DNA from: Euryarchaeota archaeon UBA130
GTDB lineage: Archaea > Thermoplasmatota > Poseidoniia > Poseidoniales > Thalassarchaeaceae
Direction of reading: 5' to 3'
DNA length: 43,955 bases
Assembly (NCBI GenBank): GCA_002505775.1
Contig: DAVY01000021.1
Location: forward strand, 1 to 43,955
Shown: one piece after another, positions 17,573 to 25,244 of the stretch
Layout: each line of letters opens with the position of its first letter
How positions within the stretch are numbered: the first letter of the stretch is position 1
Notes under the pieces: model-generated
Databases searched by the model: none
What the model was told of the DNA's origin: nothing
The model's input: the letters and a program-made list of their open reading frames with translations, nothing else
Translations under genes and position numbers: made by a program

Positions 17573-17650
17573 TGGTGGGCATGACAGGATTTGAACCTGT
17601 GGCCTCCCGGTTATCAGCCGGGTGCTCCAGCCAAACTAAGCTACACGCCC
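17573..17650 (-). tRNA. tRNA-Ile (anticodon GAU), CCA encoded
   Basis: Read on the minus strand, the acceptor arms GGGCGTG (17650-17644) and CATGCCC (17583-17577) pair over seven positions with one G-U. The anticodon stem CCCGG/CCGGG encloses the loop CTGATAA, with anticodon GAT at 17615-17613. The T arm is ACAGG-TTCAAAT-CCTGT. The discriminator is A (17576), followed by a genome-encoded CCA (17575-17573). No intron is seen. The 78 bases including CCA are a normal length. Confidence 0.95.
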
Positions 17651-17687
17651 TTGAGCAGTCGTCCGACACGGGAATCTGATTTGAAAC

Positions 17688-18335
17688 CTACTCACCAGGA
17701 TCGAACTCTTCAGCATCTTCCCCATTGAGCTTGAGATAGCTTGGTAGAGTGGTTAGACGCTTCACTGTGCACCTGAGTATGACCTCGTCCAGCCTGGATG
17801 TAGTTCTGGCTAACTGCCCCACTGGAATAATTAGGGTATCAGGAAGACCATGCTTCTTCTTGACCATGAAATGTGGGTTAACCACGACTCCTCTGTAAGT
17901 CCTCTTGATCTTGACCATCCCGACCACATTACCAATATCGACTCCATCGTTGTCAAGAACCGCTCTGTCCAATAGCTCATCCGGTGCAAACAGCTCCTCT
18001 GATATTCTGACAGTATTCCTCCATCTTCTTTGTAGCTCTCTCATTGATTTGGAGAGCTTTATTGCTCCATCAGGTCTGATACTGTGAACAAGCTCCTTCG
18101 AGAGAGGCGCACTCTCGGCTGGCTTTCTCATAAACTCCTCAGCAATCCCAGGGACTACTTGTAGCCTGAGAGACTGAACACACTCGTCCCTTGGATGAAA
18201 CCTCTCTCCTGTAATTACGCCTACGAACTTGTCACCTACGTACACGTCTCTCTGTAGCAATTCTTGGATCCTGTAATCATCATTCATCTTCTCACCAACC
18301 GGACTTGAGTTGCATCCCCCACGCTTCCTCTCCAT
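17688..18335 (-). CDS. PRC-barrel-like protein of unknown function
   Basis: This 215-residue protein lacks membrane segments. Two stretches look like PRC-barrel strands: near the N-terminus (VYVGDKFVGVITGERF) and in the middle (LDRAVLDNDGVDIGNVVGMVKIK, followed by HGLPDTLIIPVGQLART). PRC-barrel proteins include RNA-associated factors in archaea and the ribosome-maturation protein RimM. The location next to a tRNA gene and ribosomal genes is compatible with an RNA role but does not prove it. Two starts compete. ATG 18335 lies about 27 bases after a TATA-like GTATAGTATAAG, which suits a leaderless message. ATG 18287 has GGTGAG ahead of it and gives 199 residues. I list the longer form. Confidence 0.65.
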   Translation of the reverse strand: MERKRGGCNSSPVGEKMNDDYRIQELLQRDVYVGDKFVGVITGERFHPRDECVQSLRLQVVPGIAEEFMRKPAESAPLSKELVHSIRPDGAIKLSKSMRELQRRWRNTVRISEELFAPDELLDRAVLDNDGVDIGNVVGMVKIKRTYRGVVVNPHFMVKKKHGLPDTLIIPVGQLARTTSRLDEVILRCTVKRLTTLPSYLKLNGEDAEEFDPGE

Positions 18336-18394
18336 TTCCTCAGAGAGCAGATTAGCACTTATACTATACTGTTACTAAGACTGATAATCTAATT

Positions 18395-18421
18395 GAAAAT
18401 TTTATTATTATGCAAATTTTC
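18395..18421. promoter_or_regulatory. AT-rich divergent promoter region with an inverted repeat
   Basis: Between the PRC-barrel-like gene and the aminotransferase gene lies an AT-rich gap of about 195 bases (18336-18531). In it GAAAATTT (18395-18402) and AAATTTTC (18414-18421) are perfect inverted arms with an 11-base spacer. They may be an operator, but such A/T arms also arise by chance in AT-rich DNA. GTATAGTATAAG near 18358-18369 (minus strand) is the likely promoter of the left gene. Confidence 0.35.
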
Positions 18422-18531
18422 CTATTAGAAATTTAAAGTGTGTTTAATTATTGTATGGATTATCAGAAATTTAGTTTCTTCCCCCTGCCAAGAAAATCGT
18501 AGCCTTTGGAGGACAGTTACCAAGAACCTTG

Positions 18532-20076
18532 ATGAGCAACCCTCAACTCGAAGAGTCGATGCCTGGCAGTCTTGATATTCTGCACTCTATTAGAAACCGT
18601 TCAGGGAACAGGATGACCAATGGACTCCCAGATGAAGTAATCCTCTCTTTCATCGATACCGACCCCTCACTTAGAAGGGCCATTGAAGAAGCTGGAACAG
18701 TCTTTGAATCTCTTTCTTCTGACACCGGAATAGAAATGGCTGATACCGATGAGATCGCTCTAATCGAGAGGCTTCAATCGGACTATGTTAATTTCTACTC
18801 TGCCGCTACAGTAAATCCCTATGTCGCGATTTCAGCGAGAGGGCCATGGATTGTAACATCCCATGGAGCCGTAGTGCATGACAATGGAGGCTATGGTATG
18901 CTCGGTATGGGCCATGGGCCCGATGACGTAATTTCATCGATGCAGAAAAACTGGGTGATGGCAAATGTAATGACCCCTTCTTTCAGCCAAAAGAGGCTAT
19001 CAGATAGGCTGAAAATGGAAATTGGCCATACCAGGGGAAGCTGTCCATTTGATCGATTCATTTGCATGAACTCAGGGTCGGAATCTATGACAGTAGGAAT
19101 GAGAATATCTGATGTCAACGCACTGAGAATGACAGGCCCGGGTGGGAAGCATGAAGGGAAACCAACTCGGATGGTGGCGATCGAGAGGGCATTTCATGGA
19201 CGCACAGATAGGCCGGCACAGATATCCCACTCATGCAAAGATGGCTATGATAAGAACCTGAATACATTCCAAGATAGGGATAATCTAGTGCTTATACCAG
19301 CCAATGACATATCAGCTCTAAGGGAAACATTCAACCAAGCAGATGTTGATGGTGTTTTTATCGAGCTCCTAGCAATTGAACCAGTTCAGGGAGAGGGAGC
19401 CCCAGGTCTGTGCATAGACAGGGAGTTCTACGATGAGGCAAGGCGTCTGACCAAAGAACACGGATCAATGCTGATTATTGACTCGGTACAAGCTGGCCTC
19501 AGGGGACAGGGTTGTCTAAGTATAGTGGACTACGATGGTTTTCAGAGTGCTGAAGCCCCTGATATGGAAGCATGGTCCAAAGCCATTAATGCCGGGCAGT
19601 TCCCTCTTTCCGTTGTAGGAATGACTGCAGAGGTAGCTGATTTGTATGTCACAGGTATCTACGGTAACACCATGACTACCAACCCTCGAGCATTGGAAAC
19701 AGCAATTGCAGTGTTGGAAAGAATTACTCCTGAGCTTCGGCAGAATATCCGTGATCGCGGGGACGAACTAGTTTTAGGACTTCAGGGAGTCATGGAAGAA
19801 TTCCCGGAAGCTATCCTTTCCGTTCAAGGAACGGGTCTTCTGGTCTGTGCAGAGATGGACCCTGATTTCTTTCCCGTTGTGGGAGATGACAAGGTCGAGA
19901 TGTGGTGCAGAAAGAATGGGCTTGGAGTCATTCATGGAGGAGTTAACGCTCTCAGATTCACTCCGCACTTTTCGATTACCTCTGAGGAAATTAAGATGAT
20001 TGTTGAGATTGTCAGACACGCAGTGATACACTTCTCACAAATGAAGTCACTTGAGCTTACTCCGAGCACAGTCTGA
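18532..20076 (+). CDS. Class III PLP-dependent aminotransferase
   Basis: This 514-residue protein has the fold-type I, class III pattern: YGMLGMGHGPDDVISSM near the N-terminus, CMNSGSESMTVGMRI (cofactor phosphate site), AIERAFHGRTD, EPVQGEGAPGLCID, LIIDSVQAGLRGQG (the Asp that contacts the pyridine ring) and the Schiff-base lysine K350 in EAWSKAINAG. Class III enzymes transfer omega-amino groups (ornithine, lysine, 4-aminobutyrate, acetylornithine). The closest feel is lysine 6-aminotransferase-like, but the substrate cannot be fixed from sequence alone. The family DEVQ motif is changed to DSVQ. The N-terminal extension of about 75 residues is unusual. I choose ATG 18532 over TTG 18529. GGAGGA at 18508-18513 is rather far upstream. 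The next gene follows nine bases after the stop. Confidence 0.85.
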   Translation: MSNPQLEESMPGSLDILHSIRNRSGNRMTNGLPDEVILSFIDTDPSLRRAIEEAGTVFESLSSDTGIEMADTDEIALIERLQSDYVNFYSAATVNPYVAISARGPWIVTSHGAVVHDNGGYGMLGMGHGPDDVISSMQKNWVMANVMTPSFSQKRLSDRLKMEIGHTRGSCPFDRFICMNSGSESMTVGMRISDVNALRMTGPGGKHEGKPTRMVAIERAFHGRTDRPAQISHSCKDGYDKNLNTFQDRDNLVLIPANDISALRETFNQADVDGVFIELLAIEPVQGEGAPGLCIDREFYDEARRLTKEHGSMLIIDSVQAGLRGQGCLSIVDYDGFQSAEAPDMEAWSKAINAGQFPLSVVGMTAEVADLYVTGIYGNTMTTNPRALETAIAVLERITPELRQNIRDRGDELVLGLQGVMEEFPEAILSVQGTGLLVCAEMDPDFFPVVGDDKVEMWCRKNGLGVIHGGVNALRFTPHFSITSEEIKMIVEIVRHAVIHFSQMKSLELTPSTV

Positions 20077-20084
20077 GTGGTAAG

Positions 20085-20768
20085 ATGTCCAAATCGATTT
20101 ATATTGAGGGAAATGAGGAGTTTTTCATTCAACATCTCCAAGATAGGTTGTTACGAGCGGGCGCCACACTTGTGAATGGTTCCGAGGATTCTGACTTTGT
20201 TATTGCTGTTGGAGAGGGATTCTCTGGAAACATCTCAATTGTTAGTGGGAGTCAAGAATCTGGGAATTCCGACTTCGTTGTCAGAATACACGACTTACTT
20301 TCCCCTGAAGGAAAACTAAGATCGTGGGGCGATGCAGTATTGCATGATTGGGCTAGGTCGATTATGGAAGGATCAAAGATAACCCAAATAACGACGGATA
20401 GTCCAAGATTCTGGGTTCATATTAGGGATGTCTGCGACGCACTCTGTATGCTGATCATGAGCGATATAGGAGAGAAGTCTCAGAATGAACTGAACATCTC
20501 GGGCAGGAGGGCATGGTCTGCGGATTCTATCATTCAGGAAATGGAGATACTGTGGGGCAGGTATTCGGATTCCCTGAATTACTCCCATACGGTTCAATCG
20601 CTCTCTTCCATACCCGGACCAGTTACTGATACATACGGCAAACAGCCCGAAAGGCCCGATCTATCCGCTATCCACGATTGCCTCAGGCAATGTGGGTCCG
20701 AGGGATGGCATCCGCTAGTTCCTATGCGTGTATCCCTAATGGAGATCTTCGCTCACGCGAACAAGTAG
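20085..20768 (+). CDS. Degenerate NAD-dependent epimerase/dehydratase-like protein
   Basis: This 227-residue protein is predicted soluble. Its first part looks like the start of a Rossmann fold (KSIYIEGNEEFFIQHLQDRL, then DSDFVIAVGEG), and the middle has FWVHIRDVCDALCMLI, the counterpart of the VHVDDVA segment of extended short-chain epimerases. The glycine-rich NAD loop (GxxGxxG) is replaced by EGNEEFF, and no YxxxK catalytic pair is seen. If the family guess is right, the protein is unlikely to be an active epimerase; it could be a binding or regulatory paralogue. It follows the aminotransferase by nine bases on the same strand, so the two are probably co-transcribed. The family call is tentative. 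Confidence 0.5.
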   Translation: MSKSIYIEGNEEFFIQHLQDRLLRAGATLVNGSEDSDFVIAVGEGFSGNISIVSGSQESGNSDFVVRIHDLLSPEGKLRSWGDAVLHDWARSIMEGSKITQITTDSPRFWVHIRDVCDALCMLIMSDIGEKSQNELNISGRRAWSADSIIQEMEILWGRYSDSLNYSHTVQSLSSIPGPVTDTYGKQPERPDLSAIHDCLRQCGSEGWHPLVPMRVSLMEIFAHANK

Positions 20769-20776
20769 CAGGGTAA

Positions 20777-20953
20777 TCAGTTCTTATCGGCCTGAACCTG
20801 GACACGGATGGCCTGAGCCATGGTCTTGGCTGACTGCATAGCCTTGCGGACTCTGGTTCCAGCAGCCTTGTTACCCTTGTCGTGCTTTACAGCATCACCC
20901 ATTGCATCTGTTAGCATTTCTATCATATCATGCATCATCTTCTCGACGGACAT
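20777..20953 (-). CDS. Hc1-like small basic protein (58 aa), candidate nucleoid protein
   Basis: A 58-residue frame reads MSVEKMMHDMIEMLTDAM, then KHDKGNKAAGTRVRKAMQ, and ends QAIRVQVQADKN. The segment KGNKAAGTRVRKAM closely resembles the core of chlamydial histone H1-like protein Hc1 and its small bacterial relatives (KGNKAAAQRVRTES). In those proteins an amphipathic helix pair precedes a basic tail. Here there is no long lysine/alanine tail, so it would be an Hc1-core-only protein. Likely role: DNA binding or compaction, by inference. It lies between convergent genes, eight bases from the stop of the epimerase-like gene (plus strand) and 60 bases beyond the deoxyhypusine synthase stop on its own strand. 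It is easily missed because it is under 60 codons. Confidence 0.8.
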   Translation of the reverse strand: MSVEKMMHDMIEMLTDAMGDAVKHDKGNKAAGTRVRKAMQSAKTMAQAIRVQVQADKN

Positions 20954-21013
20954 AAGGCAAGTCGCGTACTAGACCGTTCTTAGCCGTTTTCACGAAAATC
21001 ATCACAAAATGTG

Positions 21014-22000
21014 CTACATTTGGGCGAATAAGTCACCACCGAGAAGTGGAAGGAGGACGCTAGCATCTCCCTCTACAACGACCTGAGAGGCTTCTGGGCG
21101 TAGCTTCCCCCATGAAATTGCCTCTCTGAGCCTAGCTCCCGACAGAGACCCATCGTACTCTGGCGCTGTTGTTATGGAAACGGCAGAGTCCAAGCCTCCT
21201 CTGTACTGATTCCACCAGATTACGTGATGTTTTGAAATTCCTCCTCCCACCATCAGCGCATGGCTCTCCTCGGCAGTCCAAGTCAGGTCTGAAAGAATCT
21301 GCTCATCTGCTAGAATATCAATCATGAAGTCTGGAGATTTCTGTCTATGCATGAATAATTGTGCGCCTATCGAACCATCTGTAATTCCGGGAATTATGAC
21401 CGGAATCCTATTCTTTGCGATCCAATAGAGCAAGGACGATTCGTCATCAATTCTGTCTCCCAAGGCCCAACAAAGCTCCGTAGTTCCAAACCCCTTCCAA
21501 GGATTGTCTGGAGACTCTAAGCGCCTCTCGTCCTCAATCTCCGAAAGCCATGGAAGGACAATATTTTCCAGAATCTCCCCGTAGCACTCATTTGGTACTA
21601 TCACGTTGCCAAGTCTGTTTAGGCCTTCTTCTCCCAGTGCAATATCATCTAGACTGAAGTCTCCATGGAAGTAATTCTCGAATGACCTGGCGATATCATG
21701 ATCCAGAGTCCCACAGGTAGTGATAACGACGTTAAAGGATCCCCTCTTCAACGCCTCTAGAAAGAATCCCCTAGTTCCGGTAGCGCAGAGACAAGCTGGA
21801 AACGATATCCAATTTAGGACTCCCTCAGATGAAGTCTTCGAGATAGAGCTCCTCAGAATATCTCTCGCAAAAGCCAGCTTAGTCGCGGTGAACCCTCCAG
21901 CCTCTGACATCTGGTCAATCAGTGATGAAATATCTTTCATAGATGAAAAATCATAGTCCTTAACTGGAATGTCAAAGTCTTCACGCGAATATCCGCTCAT
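21014..22000 (-). CDS. dys: Deoxyhypusine synthase
   Basis: The enzyme transfers the aminobutyl group of spermidine to a lysine of initiation factor aIF5A, the first step of hypusine formation, using NAD. The 328-residue protein has the family landmarks: the early PVKDYDFS segment, VITTCGTLDHDIAR (NAD-binding region), IPVIIPGITDGSIGAQLF, and the active-site lysine K257 in VGGGISKHHVIWWN. The usual TSNLVSSG-type segment is ATGTRG here, a small divergence. The start ATG 22000 lies 24 bases after the UvrB stop on the same strand, so it may be the last long gene of the UbiD-UbiA-UvrB transcript. Confidence 0.93.
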   Translation of the reverse strand: MSGYSREDFDIPVKDYDFSSMKDISSLIDQMSEAGGFTATKLAFARDILRSSISKTSSEGVLNWISFPACLCATGTRGFFLEALKRGSFNVVITTCGTLDHDIARSFENYFHGDFSLDDIALGEEGLNRLGNVIVPNECYGEILENIVLPWLSEIEDERRLESPDNPWKGFGTTELCWALGDRIDDESSLLYWIAKNRIPVIIPGITDGSIGAQLFMHRQKSPDFMIDILADEQILSDLTWTAEESHALMVGGGISKHHVIWWNQYRGGLDSAVSITTAPEYDGSLSGARLREAISWGKLRPEASQVVVEGDASVLLPLLGGDLFAQM

Positions 22001-22024
22001 GTTTCTCGCAAAACGAACCTGACT

Positions 22025-24295
22025 TCAATTGGTCGGGTTGTGGAGTTGCATTATCCTGTCTCGAATTTGAGCGGCTTTCTCAAAATCCAGCCTCTCAGCG
22101 GCTGCTCTCATTTCACGCTCCAACTTACTGATCAGCTGATCCTCATTCATATCTCCGGGTTGTTCTGTTTCCACTTCTACCTCGAAATTTGGTTGACTAA
22201 CGTTATCGAGAACTGAGTCGGAAGTATTCCACATTCCAGCTCCAAGAGAGAACTTCTGTGCAAGTCCAGAAACGCCCTTCTTGCTTCTTGTTTTGCCTAC
22301 GAATCTCTTCCCTCCCTTGGCCCCCTTTCCTGCAGTCCCAGCTAGAATACCACTTTCTTCCTCTCCCATAGTTGGGAGGGCCTTCTGTATTGTTTTGGGA
22401 ATTATCCCGTGAATTTGATTGTATGAATCCTGTCGTTTTCTTCTTGAAATCGTCTGACTCATCGCCGCTTCCATTGAGGGGGAAATCGTGTCGGCATACA
22501 GGATGACGACTCCGTTCTCATTTCTGGAAGCTCTTCCTATTGTTTGCAATAGAGACCTCTCATTCCTGAGAAACCCTTGCTTATCAGCATCGAAGATTGC
22601 TACTAGAGATACCTCAGGAATGTCCAGCCCCTCTCTGAGTAAATTTATTCCAACAATAACGTCTATGTGGCCCAGTCTTAGGGCCTTGATTATCTCAGTT
22701 CTCTGAAGTGTGTCAATTTCTGAATGAAGATAATGGGCCTTGATTCCATTTTTTTCAAGATATTCGGCTACTTCTTCAGCGAACTTAATCGTCATAACAG
22801 TAACCAAAACACGTTCATCTCTACTCACTCTCTTGTTTATCTCTGACATCAAATCTTGGACTTGTCCCTTGGTAGGTTTTACGACAATTTCAGGATCTAG
22901 TAATCCTGTTGGTCGGATTTCCATTCTGACAACACCGTCAATTTTTGAGATTGTTTGTTCCATAGTAGAAGTAGTAACTTTCTTGTCGAAGTCTGGCTTA
23001 TCAGAACCCCCTCTTCCTCCAACGTGAAGGAGCTCTCTGGGAACTTCCTGACTGGTCACCTCAGCAAGGTGACGGAGCTCCCTTTCTCCTGGTGTTGCAC
23101 TGACATACAACATTCTGGGAACGAGGTCCTGAAACTCGTCTATTCTTAGTGGTCTGTTATCATATGCCGATGGTAGCCTAAATCCATGGTCTACAAGGTT
23201 CTTCTTTCTGGAGAAATCTCCACCATACATCCCCCCGACTTGAGGAAGAGTGACATGGCTTTCATCCATAATCACCAGATATCTATCGGGGCCACCATGG
23301 AAACGCTCAGCATTACTTGAGAAGAAATCTAACAAACAGAACGACCTTTCTCCCTTGGACCGCCTGTCGAAATGTCGTGAATAGTTCTCCACCCCTTTGC
23401 AAGACCCTATCTCTGTGAGCATCTCGAGATCGAACTTGGTCCTTCCTTCGAGCCTGTATGCCTCAATCTCCATCCCTTTTTCCTGGAACCAGCCCACCCG
23501 GTCCTCCAATTCGTGCTCGATATCCTCTATCGCTAGATTGAAGCTCTCCTCACTGGTCATGTAGAACTCTCGTGGATGTATCCAAGCCTCCTCAAACTCA
23601 TCCAGAACCTCCCAAGATACTGCTTCACATACCTGTATTTTCTCTATCCCCTCCCATCCAAACCTCACCCTTATGGGATCATCCCTACTTGGCATCCAGA
23701 TATCCAGAACCTCGCCTCTGAGACGGATATCACCTCTAGTAATCTCACCTGACACCCGACGGTAGTGAAGCCCAACCAGTTCTCGGACAATTTCTTGTGG
23801 GTCAGATTTCTGTCCGACCTCGAGCCTGAGGTGGTTCTGTTGGAAAACTTCTGGAGGATTCAATCCATATATTGCTGACACAGTACCGATGGTAATCACG
23901 TCAGGCCTTGAAACCAATGATGCCACTGTGGAGAACCTTTCTTGCTCGATCCTCTCGTTCATTTGCAGCTCTTTGTCGATGTAAAGGTCCCTTCCGGGGA
24001 TGTAAGCTTCAGGCTGGTAATAGTCATAGTAGCTGACGAAATACTCTACCGCATTACTTGGGAATAGTTCACTGATCTCCTGCCAAAGCTGTCTTGCAAG
24101 GGTTTTGTTGTGAGATAGGATAAGCGTCGGAATTCCCAGCCTCTGAATTATATTGGCCATTGCGAATGTCTTACCTGACCCAGTAACCCCCATGAGAATA
24201 CATCTCTCCTGACTAGACTCAATCTGCTCGACGAGTATCTCTATTGCTTGTTCTTGGTCACCAGCCGTATCATACTCAGAATCTAGAATGAACAT
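22025..24295 (-). CDS. uvrB: Excinuclease ABC subunit UvrB
   Basis: This is the damage-verifying helicase of bacterial-type nucleotide excision repair, which works with UvrA and UvrC. Motifs: Walker A GVTGSGKTF (about residues 36-44), the beta-hairpin YYDYYQPEAYIPGRDLYIDK that clamps DNA, DESHVTLPQVGGMYGGD, helicase motifs RLGHIDVIVGINLLREGLD and QTIGRASRNENG, and a C-terminal UVR domain (KLEREMRAAAERLDFEKAAQ). At 756 residues it is longer than the E. coli enzyme (673). A basic, flexible linker (about 95 residues, with KGAKGGKRFVGKTRSKKG) between the helicase and UVR domains accounts for part of this. ATG 24295 follows the UbiA stop by one base (TAGTATG). UvrB is bacterial in origin and was presumably acquired by an ancestor. 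Confidence 0.96.
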   Translation of the reverse strand: MFILDSEYDTAGDQEQAIEILVEQIESSQERCILMGVTGSGKTFAMANIIQRLGIPTLILSHNKTLARQLWQEISELFPSNAVEYFVSYYDYYQPEAYIPGRDLYIDKELQMNERIEQERFSTVASLVSRPDVITIGTVSAIYGLNPPEVFQQNHLRLEVGQKSDPQEIVRELVGLHYRRVSGEITRGDIRLRGEVLDIWMPSRDDPIRVRFGWEGIEKIQVCEAVSWEVLDEFEEAWIHPREFYMTSEESFNLAIEDIEHELEDRVGWFQEKGMEIEAYRLEGRTKFDLEMLTEIGSCKGVENYSRHFDRRSKGERSFCLLDFFSSNAERFHGGPDRYLVIMDESHVTLPQVGGMYGGDFSRKKNLVDHGFRLPSAYDNRPLRIDEFQDLVPRMLYVSATPGERELRHLAEVTSQEVPRELLHVGGRGGSDKPDFDKKVTTSTMEQTISKIDGVVRMEIRPTGLLDPEIVVKPTKGQVQDLMSEINKRVSRDERVLVTVMTIKFAEEVAEYLEKNGIKAHYLHSEIDTLQRTEIIKALRLGHIDVIVGINLLREGLDIPEVSLVAIFDADKQGFLRNERSLLQTIGRASRNENGVVILYADTISPSMEAAMSQTISRRKRQDSYNQIHGIIPKTIQKALPTMGEEESGILAGTAGKGAKGGKRFVGKTRSKKGVSGLAQKFSLGAGMWNTSDSVLDNVSQPNFEVEVETEQPGDMNEDQLISKLEREMRAAAERLDFEKAAQIRDRIMQLHNPTN

Positions 24296-24296
24296 A

Positions 24297-25244
24297 CTAC
24301 ATACCACTGGCAAATCTTTCTATTTCCGATGAATCAGACACAATAATGGAAGCTAGGAGAACCCAACCTGTCAGCATTGAAACCCGGAAGAGAGCTGTCT
24401 GGAAGTCTGGCAATCTTTCCCTAAATAATACGACTCCAATGTTCAGAGCGCACATTATCCCGGCCGCTATGAGAAACCATACCTCCTCGATAGGATTCGA
24501 GATTGCAAAGCATGCGAACCAGAGAAGTGACAGTTGTATCGATGTCCTGGTAGTAGCCCTTTCGCCAAATCTGGAAGGGAATGAGTGAATTCCGTTCTCC
24601 ATGTCACTTTCGATATCCATCCTGGCGTAGTTTATGTCAAAGGACGCTATCCACAAGGCTACACCCAACGAAATCCAGAAGATTTCTGGGTACCAGAAAA
24701 ATTCACCAAATCCTTGTGTGTAAGTGTTTGACCCTCCCGTTATCGCTTCCCAGCCATGAACGTCTGCTGTAACGGCAACCCAAGCGGCCGCAGGGGCAAG
24801 TCCCAAGCAGAGTCCCAACCAGAAATGGCATAGCCAAGTGTAGCGCTTGGTGTAGGGGTAGACAACGAACGCAAGTACAGGTAGCCAAGCCATTTTCAAT
24901 GCTACATCATTGAGCTGCCACGCCCCGAAAAGTAACATTCCAAGGAAGGTCGCAGAGAGTGTCCAAGCAGTACTCATTGTCATGGTACCAGAAGCCAAAT
25001 GACGACCTTTCGTACGAGGATTGGCCGCATCAATATCTCTGTCAATTATCCTATTAAGTGACATCGCTAAGCCCCTAGCACCCACTGCTGCTACCAAAAT
25101 CCAGACAATATCAATTCCGAATCTATCAGAGGAAAGCTCAGTCCAGAACTGATTGTGAGCATGAATGTAACCAATTAGGATAAATGGTAACGAGAAGAGA
25201 GTATGCTCAATCTTAACGAAGTCAATAATCTCTCTGAATCCCAC
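24297..25244 (-). CDS. ubiA: UbiA-family prenyltransferase
   Basis: An integral membrane prenyltransferase of about 315 residues with eight or nine hydrophobic segments. The first Asp-rich motif NRIIDRDIDAANPRTKGR is typical of the 4-hydroxybenzoate/menaquinone branch. The second is seen in ASFDINYARMDIESDMENG. It attaches a polyprenyl chain to an aromatic ring precursor of a respiratory quinone. Side-by-side with UbiD it fits the late steps of menaquinone synthesis by the futalosine route, but no other mqn gene is in the window. I choose GTG 25244, which shares a base with the UbiD stop (TAGTG), rather than TTG 25268. The gene order UbiD-UbiA-UvrB is compact and probably one transcript. Confidence 0.88.
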   Translation of the reverse strand: MGFREIIDFVKIEHTLFSLPFILIGYIHAHNQFWTELSSDRFGIDIVWILVAAVGARGLAMSLNRIIDRDIDAANPRTKGRHLASGTMTMSTAWTLSATFLGMLLFGAWQLNDVALKMAWLPVLAFVVYPYTKRYTWLCHFWLGLCLGLAPAAAWVAVTADVHGWEAITGGSNTYTQGFGEFFWYPEIFWISLGVALWIASFDINYARMDIESDMENGIHSFPSRFGERATTRTSIQLSLLWFACFAISNPIEEVWFLIAAGIMCALNIGVVLFRERLPDFQTALFRVSMLTGWVLLASIIVSDSSEIERFASGM

